Shown here: positions 46,305 through 54,090 of the stretch, piece by piece
Layout of the letters: the number at the start of each line of letters is the position of its first letter
How positions within the stretch are numbered: the stretch's first letter is position 1
From: Acetatifactor sp.
GTDB lineage: Bacteria; Bacillota; Clostridia; Lachnospirales; Lachnospiraceae
DNA: 64,000 nt
Reading direction: 5' to 3'
NCBI GenBank assembly: GCA_016290775.1
Contig: JAEEVF010000001.1
Span: 806,001 to 870,000 of the forward strand
The notes under the pieces: generated by a model
Database searches by the model: none
What the model saw: the letters and a program-made list of their open reading frames with translations, nothing else
What the model was told of the DNA's origin: nothing
Program-made: the position numbers and the translations under genes

Positions 46305-47993
46305 TTAGTAGGTGTTCACGGGACTTAATCCGTACTTTTCGATCAAATCCTTGTGAACATAGATATATCCCTTAGATATAATGTTGTATTGTGACGGAAA
46401 TGCTTTCCAAATGTTTGGATAAGGCGGGTATTCATAAACAGCCACGTAATCCGATGATTTCACGTCATCCCCAAACAAAAGCTTTAAGTTCGTCTCATGG
46501 ATGATCACGTCGGGCAGGCCCATTTCCTTCCAGGCTGCCATTACGCGCTCATTCTCCTCTCGACTCGGCACGCGGTGTAGCACATAGGCTGCTTCGTCCG
46601 TTCCCATACCAAGGTTCATGCAGAAGTTGTGGTCAAAATACGGAATCACCGCCACGGGACGCGCCACGATCTCGGTATTGACATAATCCATGGCATCATA
46701 GTCCGTCTCACGAACTTCATAAGGAACAGTGATGTCATATTCCGCCATGACCTTAAGTTCATAAAGACCGGTCTCTTTCAGGAACTTCGCCATGTCCCTG
46801 CCGTAATAATACTGTGTCGTTACGTCAAGGAAGGACGCTCCGATCGTCCAGTATAACGGCATGATCAGAACAAGCGCAAGTCCAAACTTTCCAACCATTC
46901 CGAGGGTTTTCTGGTCTTGTTCTTTGATCTTCAGCTTCTCTTTCCATGCTTTCCAGGTCTCACACTTGTCTTCGTCTTCCAGTGCGATCCAAAGCCAAAA
47001 GATCGTAAAAGCAAGAAGCATGCCCATGTGGTGGGCACAGAAATATACCACAGCCGCGAAAACAGCGAACAGAACATATGGAATCAAGTAATAATGGCGG
47101 TTTTTCTTGTTGGAAATACCGAGGATCACGGCAAGGTAGATCAATCCAAGTACGATGCCTACAAGAAGGATCGCGAAAGATATGCTCGCGCGGCTAAGGT
47201 ATGCCGCGCCCTCAAGCACCGTAAGTACCGTGCTGTCAGGAAGCATCACAAAGAAAGTATAGAGAAGTCTTGTGATGATACTGTTCGATGCCGCTCCGCC
47301 AGAAGTTGCATAGGTGTCGGACCTCGGCATGATCTGCAGGATGATCAAAACAGCTACGACAAGGAGGCACGCCAAGCCCAAGATGCGCTTGTCTTTCCAG
47401 AATTTTGCGCTGTAGAGATCCCACTCTTTTTCTCTGCAGATGTCCCAAAGCCACGCGATGCAGATACCGCCGGCAAGAACAATGCCATAGCCACTGAAGG
47501 CACAAAGGAACGCCATCGGAAGGATGAATCTCCAAGGCTTTTCGTTTCGTGTCTTAAACGCCATTGCCATGAGGAGCAGGCAGAGCACGCTCAGGCCGTA
47601 AGGTCTGGAGATAATGCCGTATTGGTAAAAGAAGAAATAATGGAATGGAAGGCTGTAACGAACCAGCTTCGGAAACGGAGACTTGAATAAAAACAACCAG
47701 CCGTAGATCAGCGCAGCAAGGATCGCTACGGATTTTAACCCTATTTCGTAAGGCACGCCAAGCTTTGCGGGAATGGCCAGGATCAAATACCAAAGGGACG
47801 GATGACCCTCGTAATGCGGAATGTAGAACAACAGGTCATGAATGCTTGCGCCGCGGGCCATCTGCCAGGCCTCAGCCTCGTCGTACCAAGGTTCGTGGAA
47901 GCATGCGATCACGATTAGAAGCACGGCATATGCCGCAAAAATCAGCCATTCAATGAATTTGGATTGTTTGTTTGATTTCATGTTCTCTTCCAT
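46305..47993 (-). CDS. GT-C-type membrane glycosyltransferase, paralogue 3
   Basis: A 562-residue paralogue with HEPWYDEAEAWQMARGASI in the first loop and IPHYEGHPSLWYLI after it. It has about 10-12 membrane segments and a soluble tail with YFDHNFCMNLGMGTDEAAY, ending in YPNIWKAFPSQYN. The substitutions in the loop (Tyr for Phe, Glu for Gln, Gly for Cys) set it apart from the other two while keeping Asp-Glu. It is the first gene of the cluster, with AGAGAGTGG before the ATG. A 93-base gap separates it from the flavoprotein gene. Confidence 0.7.
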   Translation of the reverse strand: MEENMKSNKQSKFIEWLIFAAYAVLLIVIACFHEPWYDEAEAWQMARGASIHDLLFYIPHYEGHPSLWYLILAIPAKLGVPYEIGLKSVAILAALIYGWLFLFKSPFPKLVRYSLPFHYFFFYQYGIISRPYGLSVLCLLLMAMAFKTRNEKPWRFILPMAFLCAFSGYGIVLAGGICIAWLWDICREKEWDLYSAKFWKDKRILGLACLLVVAVLIILQIMPRSDTYATSGGAASNSIITRLLYTFFVMLPDSTVLTVLEGAAYLSRASISFAILLVGIVLGLIYLAVILGISNKKNRHYYLIPYVLFAVFAAVVYFCAHHMGMLLAFTIFWLWIALEDEDKCETWKAWKEKLKIKEQDQKTLGMVGKFGLALVLIMPLYWTIGASFLDVTTQYYYGRDMAKFLKETGLYELKVMAEYDITVPYEVRETDYDAMDYVNTEIVARPVAVIPYFDHNFCMNLGMGTDEAAYVLHRVPSREENERVMAAWKEMGLPDVIIHETNLKLLFGDDVKSSDYVAVYEYPPYPNIWKAFPSQYNIISKGYIYVHKDLIEKYGLSPVNTY

Positions 47994-48198
47994 GATCCAC
48001 TCTCTTTCCTTCCACGGCTCTTCCTTCAGTCATCAGATCGAAATCTTCATTCCTTTATGAACTTCTCCGAAAAAAGCCTATAATTATATATCGTCAAAAA
48101 CCGTCAATTATTCAATCTTCTTGCGTTAAGGCATCTTTTCAAAAGCGCTTTCGGAGCGATTTTCTTAATTATCATTCCGCGCCGCAATTTGCTTCTTT

Positions 48199-48999
48199 TT
48201 AAGCTATTTCTACTACCCTCGAAACTTCATCCCTTTTGGCCACGCTGAGTCTGAAATCTCCCGCCTGATAAGGGTTGTCGCCAAGATTGATCTCGAGGCG
48301 TACGGCTTCATAGGCCAACTCCGGCAGGTTGTTTTCCTTGCTGAGGTGTCCCAAAATGATCTCCTGCAAGTTGTCATGAAGGACTCTGCATAGAAGCTTT
48401 CCGGAATTCTCATTCGAAAGGTGGCCGCGGTCACCCAGAATTCTTTGTTTGAGATAATACGGGTACGGCCCAACCTGCAGCATGTTCACGTCGTGATTTG
48501 CCTCGATAAGCAGCGCATCCATGCCACGAAGGCAGTCGACCGTATAGTCATTGTAAATGCCAAGGTCCGTACAGATACCGACCTTCTTGGAACCGTAGGA
48601 AATGCGAAATCCGACGGGCTGTGCGGCGTCGTGAGAGATTTTCATGGGATTGACGGTGAGGTCCTTGATCGTGAACTTCTCGTCTTCCCTGATCTCATAA
48701 AACAGGTCCGGTGCGATGTCACCGGTCTGCTTCATCTTCTGAATGGCCTTGATCGTGCCCTTCGTTGCGTAAATCGGGATGTCATATTTCCTCGCCAAAA
48801 CGCCAAGTCCCGCGATGTGGTCTGCGTGCTCGTGTGTGATAAGTATCCCGTCCACGTCGCGTCCGGACAGGCCAAGCGAATTCAAGCCGCATTCTGCCTT
48901 CTTCCCGCTGATGCCGACATCCACCAGTAAATGTGTGCACTCCGATCCCACGTAAGTGCAATTTCCGCTGCTTCCGCTAGCGATGCTACAAAGTCTCAT
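48199..48999 (-). CDS. MBL-fold metallohydrolase, WalJ/YycJ-like
   Basis: A 266-residue metallo-beta-lactamase-fold protein. The N-terminus MRLCSIASGSSGNCTYV and the metal motif THEHADHIAGL near residue 56 match the YycJ/WalJ group, which in some Firmicutes is encoded with the WalKR cell-wall signalling system and behaves as a 5' exonuclease-like protein. Further ligands are ISHDAAQPVGF and EANHD. Here it is not beside walKR but 17 bases after coaE, in a polA-coaE unit, which suits a DNA-repair-related nuclease. Substrate is inferred. Confidence 0.85.
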   Translation of the reverse strand: MRLCSIASGSSGNCTYVGSECTHLLVDVGISGKKAECGLNSLGLSGRDVDGILITHEHADHIAGLGVLARKYDIPIYATKGTIKAIQKMKQTGDIAPDLFYEIREDEKFTIKDLTVNPMKISHDAAQPVGFRISYGSKKVGICTDLGIYNDYTVDCLRGMDALLIEANHDVNMLQVGPYPYYLKQRILGDRGHLSNENSGKLLCRVLHDNLQEIILGHLSKENNLPELAYEAVRLEINLGDNPYQAGDFRLSVAKRDEVSRVVEIA

Positions 49000-49016
49000 G
49001 ATTCCTATTTCCTAAC

Positions 49017-49616
49017 TTAAAATTTTATTTTAGCGAGCCTTCGATCGATCTGCCTGTACGCTTTCTCAAGCTCGCCGCTGTTGTCGATCACGAAGTCGCT
49101 CCCTGCGCGAAATTCCTTTTCGGTCAGCTGCGCGGCCATGATCTGCCGCACCTTTTCCTCGCTATAGCCGCGGTCCTTCATCAGTCTTTCTTTGCGGACT
49201 GATTTCTTCGCATAGATATACCACATCTCGTCCACAAGCTCTTTATAACCGCACTCGATAAGAAGCGCCGCCTCCACAAAGAAAAGCTTCACCGTGCCCT
49301 TTTTGCGGGCTTTTTCCAGCTTTTTTAGGAGATACTCTTTTACTGCAGGATGCACGATGGCGTTGATCTTCAAAAGGAGCGTTTCGTCCGCAAAGATCTT
49401 GTCCGCCATGCGCTTCTTGTCAATGTCGCCGTCCTCATTCAGAACGTCTTTCCCGAGAATTTGAACTAACTTTCGGAAGCACGCCGTGCCAGGCTTTTTC
49501 ACCTCATGGGCGACTTCATCTGCAAGATAAATCTCGCAGGGATAATGCTCTCGTATATATGTCAGAATGGCGGATTTTCCGGCGCCCACGCCGCCCGTGA
49601 TACCGATGAATTTCAT
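49017..49616 (-). CDS. coaE: Dephospho-CoA kinase
   Basis: CoaE phosphorylates dephospho-CoA in the last step of coenzyme A synthesis. The 199-residue protein has the P-loop ITGGVGAGKS near residue 5, LADEVAHEV and a lid region with VSAKKSVRKERLMKDRG-like YAKKSVRKERLMKDRGYS. The start MKFIGITGG has AGAGGTG upstream; seven earlier codons are dropped. coaE directly after polA is a common Firmicute order. Confidence 0.95.
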   Translation of the reverse strand: MKFIGITGGVGAGKSAILTYIREHYPCEIYLADEVAHEVKKPGTACFRKLVQILGKDVLNEDGDIDKKRMADKIFADETLLLKINAIVHPAVKEYLLKKLEKARKKGTVKLFFVEAALLIECGYKELVDEMWYIYAKKSVRKERLMKDRGYSEEKVRQIMAAQLTEKEFRAGSDFVIDNSGELEKAYRQIDRRLAKIKF

Positions 49617-49688
49617 TTGACACCTCTTTGCTCTCACACAACATGTCCGTTTTCCAAATTTTTGCGGCGACTCATGATTCTAACTGCA

Positions 49689-52469
49689 TTATTTTGCATC
49701 GTACCAATTGTCACCTTCGTGGACGTCCACCACAAGCTCGACAGCCAGATCTGCTGCAGATTTCATGCAATCCTCAAGGATTTGCTTCGCCTTCTCGGCT
49801 TCATCTTTTCTGGCTTCGATGATGAGTTCATCGTGCACCTGAAGGATTAACTTCGACTTGAGGCCTGCGTCTTTCAAAGCCTTCCACACCTTCACCATCG
49901 CGATCTTGATGATATCGGCCGCCGTACCCTGGATCGGCGAATTCATGGCCACGCGCTCACCAAAGGCGCGCTGCATGCCATTCGAGGAGGAAAGCTCAGG
50001 GATGGGGCGCCTACGGCCAAACATGGTCACGCTGTAACCCTTGTCCTTCGCGCTTGAAACGCAGGCGTCGAGGAACACCTTGATGCCAGGATAGGTCGCA
50101 AAATACTGCTGAATGTAAACCGCCGCTTCCTTCGGCGTAATGCTCAGGTCCTGGCTGAGGCCAAAGGAACTGATGCCGTATACGATGCCGAAGTTCACGG
50201 CCTTGGCGTTGCGCCTCTGCAGGGGCGTCACCTCATCAAACGGCACGTGAAACACCTTGGACGCCGTGATGCGGTGAATGTCTGCGTCCATATGATAGGC
50301 CTCAATCAACTGCGCATCATGCGACATATGTGCCAGAATGCGAAGCTCGATCTGCGAATAGTCCGCGTCGAGGAACACATGCTCCGGCGCGGGCACAAAG
50401 ACCTTGCGTATCCTTCGGCCAAGTTCCATGCGCATCGGGATGTTCTGGAGATTGGGCTCCGTGGAACTGATGCGTCCCGTAGCCGTAATGGTCTGGTTAA
50501 AGCTGGTGTGGATCCTTCCATCGTCGGCAATGCAGGAGGCAAGCCCGTCCGCGTAGGTGGATTTCAGCTTCGTAAGGCCTCTGTATTCAAGTATTTCGCT
50601 CACGATCGGCACGTCGGGTGCGAGCTTTTCAAGAACGTCCGCGGCGGTGGAATATCCCGTCTTCGTCTTCTTGCCGCCCGGAAGCTTCATTTCTTCGAAC
50701 AGGATCTCGCCGAGTTGCTTGGGAGACAGAATGTTGAACTCACGACCTGCTTTTTCATGGATCGAGTGCTCAAGCTCGGTGATGCGGCTCATCAGCGCTT
50801 CGCCATAAGCTTTCAGCTCCTCGCGCTTTGCGATCACGCCCTCGCGCTCCATGTCATATAAAACAAGGGACAGCGGCATCTCCACCTCCGTCATGAGGCG
50901 GTCCATGCCCTGATCCTTTAACTTTTGCTTCAGGATTGGCGCAACCTTTCGGGCGGCACAAGCGCAGCTGCATAGGTACTCCTTTACCTTGTCCGCATCT
51001 TCTTTCATAGCCTGCGATGCGCTCTTCTTGCCAAAGGTCTCCACCTTGCCAGGGATCAGAACGTTCAAGTGCTCGGAAGCGATCGTGTCCATCTCATAAT
51101 CGCTCTTTAAGGGATTTATAAGATAGGCCGCGATCAGGGTATCAAAATAGCGATCCGTGGAGGTTTGATCCAGGAAGGCATATTGGTGCTTGATGTCAAA
51201 GGTCGCGATGGAAAGCTTGCGGGAAATTTCTTGCAGGTAGGTGCGAAGGGAAGATTCGCTGGCAGTTGTTGCCCTGCTGTTTGCATTGTCCTTTTGCGAT
51301 AGGTCGTTTCCGGCGCCTGCTTTTGCGTCGTTTCCGCTCTCCGTCTGCGGCATCCCATCCGTCGTCATGCCCATGAAATCAAATAGGCTGAGCTGCTTGG
51401 GCTCTTCCTTTACTTGGGACGGTTCGAAGAAATATGCCGTCTTGTCGTCAGTCGACACCGCAATGGCAAGGATCTTGCCATCTTCAAGAAGGGGCATAAA
51501 GCCAATCTCAGAAGAAGACTTCGCCAGAATGCCCTTTAACGCCTCCAAATCATCGAGGGTGACCAATTCCTCCCAAAGCTTCGCCTTGCCAGTTTGTGCG
51601 CCTTCTTCGAAGCGAGAAAGCATGTTGCGGAATTCCAGCTTCTTAAACAGCGCATATGCTTCTGGCGTATAATATCCTTCCGCCTTGGCGGAATCATAAT
51701 CCAGGGTCAGGTCACAGTCCGTCTTTATGGTGGCCAAAACCTTCGAGAGGTCTGCCAGATTGCGGTTCTCGGCAAGCGTCTCGCGGATGCTCTTCTTTTG
51801 AATCTCATCAAGATGGTTGTATATCTCGTCGATCGAGCCATAGGTCAGCATGAGGTCCGTGGCGGTCTTTTCACCCACCTTGGGAACTCCAGGGATATTG
51901 TCGGCCGTATCGCCCATCAACGCTTTTAACTCAATGAACTGCGCAGGTGTCACCTGGAGCTTTGCTTTGACGTCAGCAGCATAATAATCTTCTATCTCCG
52001 TGCGTCCCATCTTGGTCTTGGGAATGCGGATCTTCACATGATCCGATGCAATCTGCAAAAGGTCGCGGTCGCCCGAAACCAGCGCAACTTCAAGGCCTGC
52101 ATTTTCCGCCTTGCGGGCCAAAGTGCCAAGGACGTCATCCGCCTCGAAGCCTTCTTTTTCAAGGATTTCCACATGCATGGCACGCAGAACCTCCTTGATC
52201 AGCGGTACCTGCTCGCGAAGCTCATCCGGCATAGGCTTTCTCGTGCCCTTGTAGGCCTCGTAAAGCTGGTGGCGGAAGGTCTTTGCATGCACATCAAAAG
52301 CAACCGCCAGGTACTGCGGCTGCTCCTCTTCCAAAATTCGGAACATAATGTTCAGAAATCCGTAGACCGCATTCGTATGCAGTCCCTCCGAGTTCGTCAG
52401 GTCCGGAAGGCCGTAGAATGCGCGATTTAATATGCTATGCCCATCAATGAGAACCAGTTTCTCGCTCAT
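49689..52469 (-). CDS. polA: DNA polymerase I
   Basis: Pol I removes RNA primers and fills repair gaps. The 926-residue protein has an N-terminal 5'-3' exonuclease domain (about 1-290, DGHSILNRAFY, GDRDLLQIAS and DTADNIPGVPKVGEKT). The middle domain (about 300-530) keeps the fold but lacks the catalytic DxE of a proofreading exonuclease. A short insertion rich in Gly, Asn and Ser lies near 375-400. The polymerase domain has FLDADYSQIELRILAHMS (motif A), RRNAKAVNFGIVYGIS (motif B) and QVHDELIIEA (motif C). AAAGGGG precedes the ATG. Like Bacillus Pol I it should not proofread. Confidence 0.96.
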   Translation of the reverse strand: MSEKLVLIDGHSILNRAFYGLPDLTNSEGLHTNAVYGFLNIMFRILEEEQPQYLAVAFDVHAKTFRHQLYEAYKGTRKPMPDELREQVPLIKEVLRAMHVEILEKEGFEADDVLGTLARKAENAGLEVALVSGDRDLLQIASDHVKIRIPKTKMGRTEIEDYYAADVKAKLQVTPAQFIELKALMGDTADNIPGVPKVGEKTATDLMLTYGSIDEIYNHLDEIQKKSIRETLAENRNLADLSKVLATIKTDCDLTLDYDSAKAEGYYTPEAYALFKKLEFRNMLSRFEEGAQTGKAKLWEELVTLDDLEALKGILAKSSSEIGFMPLLEDGKILAIAVSTDDKTAYFFEPSQVKEEPKQLSLFDFMGMTTDGMPQTESGNDAKAGAGNDLSQKDNANSRATTASESSLRTYLQEISRKLSIATFDIKHQYAFLDQTSTDRYFDTLIAAYLINPLKSDYEMDTIASEHLNVLIPGKVETFGKKSASQAMKEDADKVKEYLCSCACAARKVAPILKQKLKDQGMDRLMTEVEMPLSLVLYDMEREGVIAKREELKAYGEALMSRITELEHSIHEKAGREFNILSPKQLGEILFEEMKLPGGKKTKTGYSTAADVLEKLAPDVPIVSEILEYRGLTKLKSTYADGLASCIADDGRIHTSFNQTITATGRISSTEPNLQNIPMRMELGRRIRKVFVPAPEHVFLDADYSQIELRILAHMSHDAQLIEAYHMDADIHRITASKVFHVPFDEVTPLQRRNAKAVNFGIVYGISSFGLSQDLSITPKEAAVYIQQYFATYPGIKVFLDACVSSAKDKGYSVTMFGRRRPIPELSSSNGMQRAFGERVAMNSPIQGTAADIIKIAMVKVWKALKDAGLKSKLILQVHDELIIEARKDEAEKAKQILEDCMKSAADLAVELVVDVHEGDNWYDAK

Positions 52470-52549
52470 GAAATACCCCTTTAACTCTCTTCAAGCCACA
52501 CGCACGCCATGCATGTGATGTATGCCTATGCACCTTTGAACCACAGTCT

Positions 52550-52873
52550 TCAGACCATCAGAAGCCAGATTGCGACGCCAGCGATCACGCCGACGGCAAC
52601 CACTTCGATCCAAAAGCCCAGCTGGATCATGCCTTCATTGCGGCGGATCTTGCGTTTGGACTCATCCAAGCGACGCCCCCACTCCTTGTGCAGATCAAAG
52701 GCTTCGCCGTTTTCAAGCTTTTGCAAACCGTCGGTCACAAGGAAATTGATCGTCATTTCCTCCTTGCAGTCCTCACAGCTTTGCATGTGCTCATAAAAGT
52801 CTTTGAGGGTCAAGTAGTCCAGCTTTTTCGCCACATAATCCGGAATCAGTTTTTCGAATTCCTTACATGTCAT
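52550..52873 (-). CDS. Small membrane protein with anti-sigma-type zinc finger (zf-HC2)
   Basis: A 107-residue protein whose first 36 residues carry Cys3, His29, Cys33 and Cys36 (HMQSCEDC), the arrangement of the zf-HC2 zinc finger found in anti-sigma factors. A charged middle is followed by one C-terminal membrane helix (about 84-106). GTGGAGG precedes the ATG. No sigma factor gene is adjacent; it sits between the NYN-domain gene and polA. It may anchor a partner at the membrane rather than control a sigma factor. The role is unknown. Confidence 0.75.
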   Translation of the reverse strand: MTCKEFEKLIPDYVAKKLDYLTLKDFYEHMQSCEDCKEEMTINFLVTDGLQKLENGEAFDLHKEWGRRLDESKRKIRRNEGMIQLGFWIEVVAVGVIAGVAIWLLMV

Positions 52874-52898
52874 GCGTTATGCCTCCACAATACAACGC

Positions 52899-53879
52899 CT
52901 ACGCCTCTGTTGTTTCTCCAGCGCTTTCAGCGCCGCCCGACTTGCCACTCTCGGACTTTATGCTTTCAGCGTTTGCAGTATGTGCCTTCTTTGTTGCTTT
53001 TGCAGTTGATTTCTTCTTTTTTGATGATTTCTTGCTTGCAGATCTTGTTGCAGATTGCTTTTGCTTCGAAGGTTGTTTTTCTGCCTGCTTCCCTGTTTGC
53101 TTGGCAGGTGCCTCCACCTTCTCCTCCACATGCTTTACATAAAGCATAGCGTTTTGGCTTGTCACTTCAAACTCAGGTAGTGCCTTCACAAAATTGCTGA
53201 ATTTGCTGTATTTTCCGTAGTTTCTTGCATCGAAATCGGAATAAAGACGCGTCAACATGCTAGCCAGCTTACTCATCTGGATCTGGCCGTTTTCGTCTGA
53301 ATTCTTGTCAATAATGTCCAGCATGCTCTTCTTGATCACGGAAAGCTTGGTGATAGGCGTAGGAACACTTTCCTGCTCCGTAGCGCTTGTTGCTCCGCCC
53401 GTTTTTGCAAGACGCTTTTCTTCTTCATCCGAGATGGAGTTCTTTAGCAGAATGTCCAGTACTTTAAATTCATCACAGGACTTGACAAAGGGTGCCGGTG
53501 TCTTGGACTCGCCCATACCGATCACAAACTTACCAGCCTCGCGAAGACGCATTGCAAGACGCGTAAAATCACTGTCCGAGGACGCAAGAATAAAGCCATC
53601 GACATGATCTGCATAAAGAATGTCCATCGCATCAATGATCATCGCGCTGTCCGAAGCGTTCTTGCCGTAGGTGTAGCTATATTGCTGGATTGGCGTCAGC
53701 GATGCATCTAGCATCACGCTCTTCCAACTGTTCTTTCCAGAACTTGTCCAATCACCGTAAATCCTGCGAACACTCACGGTCCCATAGTTCTTGGCCTCAT
53801 TCAGCATTATATTCACGTAAATTGGAGAAATATTATCCGCATCAATGAGTAACGCTAACTTGCGATCTTCTACATCCAT
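52899..53879 (-). CDS. NYN domain protein with OST-HTH (LOTUS) domain, LabA/MARF1-like
   Basis: A 326-residue protein. Residues about 5-145 form a NYN (PIN-like) nuclease domain, with acidic residues in LLIDADNIS, NASDSAMIIDAMD and ASSDSDFTRLA, compatible with a metal-dependent RNase. Residues about 175-255 look like an OST-HTH/LOTUS domain, a double-stranded RNA- or G-quadruplex-binding module. The tail (about 265-326) is Lys/Ala/Ser-rich, basic and probably disordered. The start MDVEDRKLALL has GAGGAG upstream; 31 earlier codons are rejected. It is followed closely by the zinc-finger gene and polA. Targets are unknown. Confidence 0.85.
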   Translation of the reverse strand: MDVEDRKLALLIDADNISPIYVNIMLNEAKNYGTVSVRRIYGDWTSSGKNSWKSVMLDASLTPIQQYSYTYGKNASDSAMIIDAMDILYADHVDGFILASSDSDFTRLAMRLREAGKFVIGMGESKTPAPFVKSCDEFKVLDILLKNSISDEEEKRLAKTGGATSATEQESVPTPITKLSVIKKSMLDIIDKNSDENGQIQMSKLASMLTRLYSDFDARNYGKYSKFSNFVKALPEFEVTSQNAMLYVKHVEEKVEAPAKQTGKQAEKQPSKQKQSATRSASKKSSKKKKSTAKATKKAHTANAESIKSESGKSGGAESAGETTEA

Positions 53880-54044
53880 AAAAAACTCCTCGTCTCCATA
53901 AAACCAACATGAAATCACGCGGCAAAATATGCGTTCATATACAAATACTTGTATAAAAAGCCACATAAACATACCAATTCTAGTATATATGGAAACGAGA
54001 AAATATTCAATGTTTTTTGAAGATTTTGGGGAAATGATACAAAG

Positions 54045-54071
54045 AAAAGCGGGTGTCCATTGGACACCCGC
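54045..54071 (-). terminator. Terminator after the SHOCT-repeat gene
   Basis: A perfect 10-base GC-rich stem (GCGGGTGTCC and GGACACCCGC, 3-base loop) is followed on the minus strand by TTTTCTTT. Confidence 0.9.
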
Positions 54072-54090
54072 CTGTGATAACTTATTTGGT

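Noticed and set aside
52550..52873. Anti-sigma factor with a nearby ECF sigma factor
   Set aside because: The finger fits, but no sigma factor gene exists in the neighbourhood, so the anti-sigma role is not claimed.
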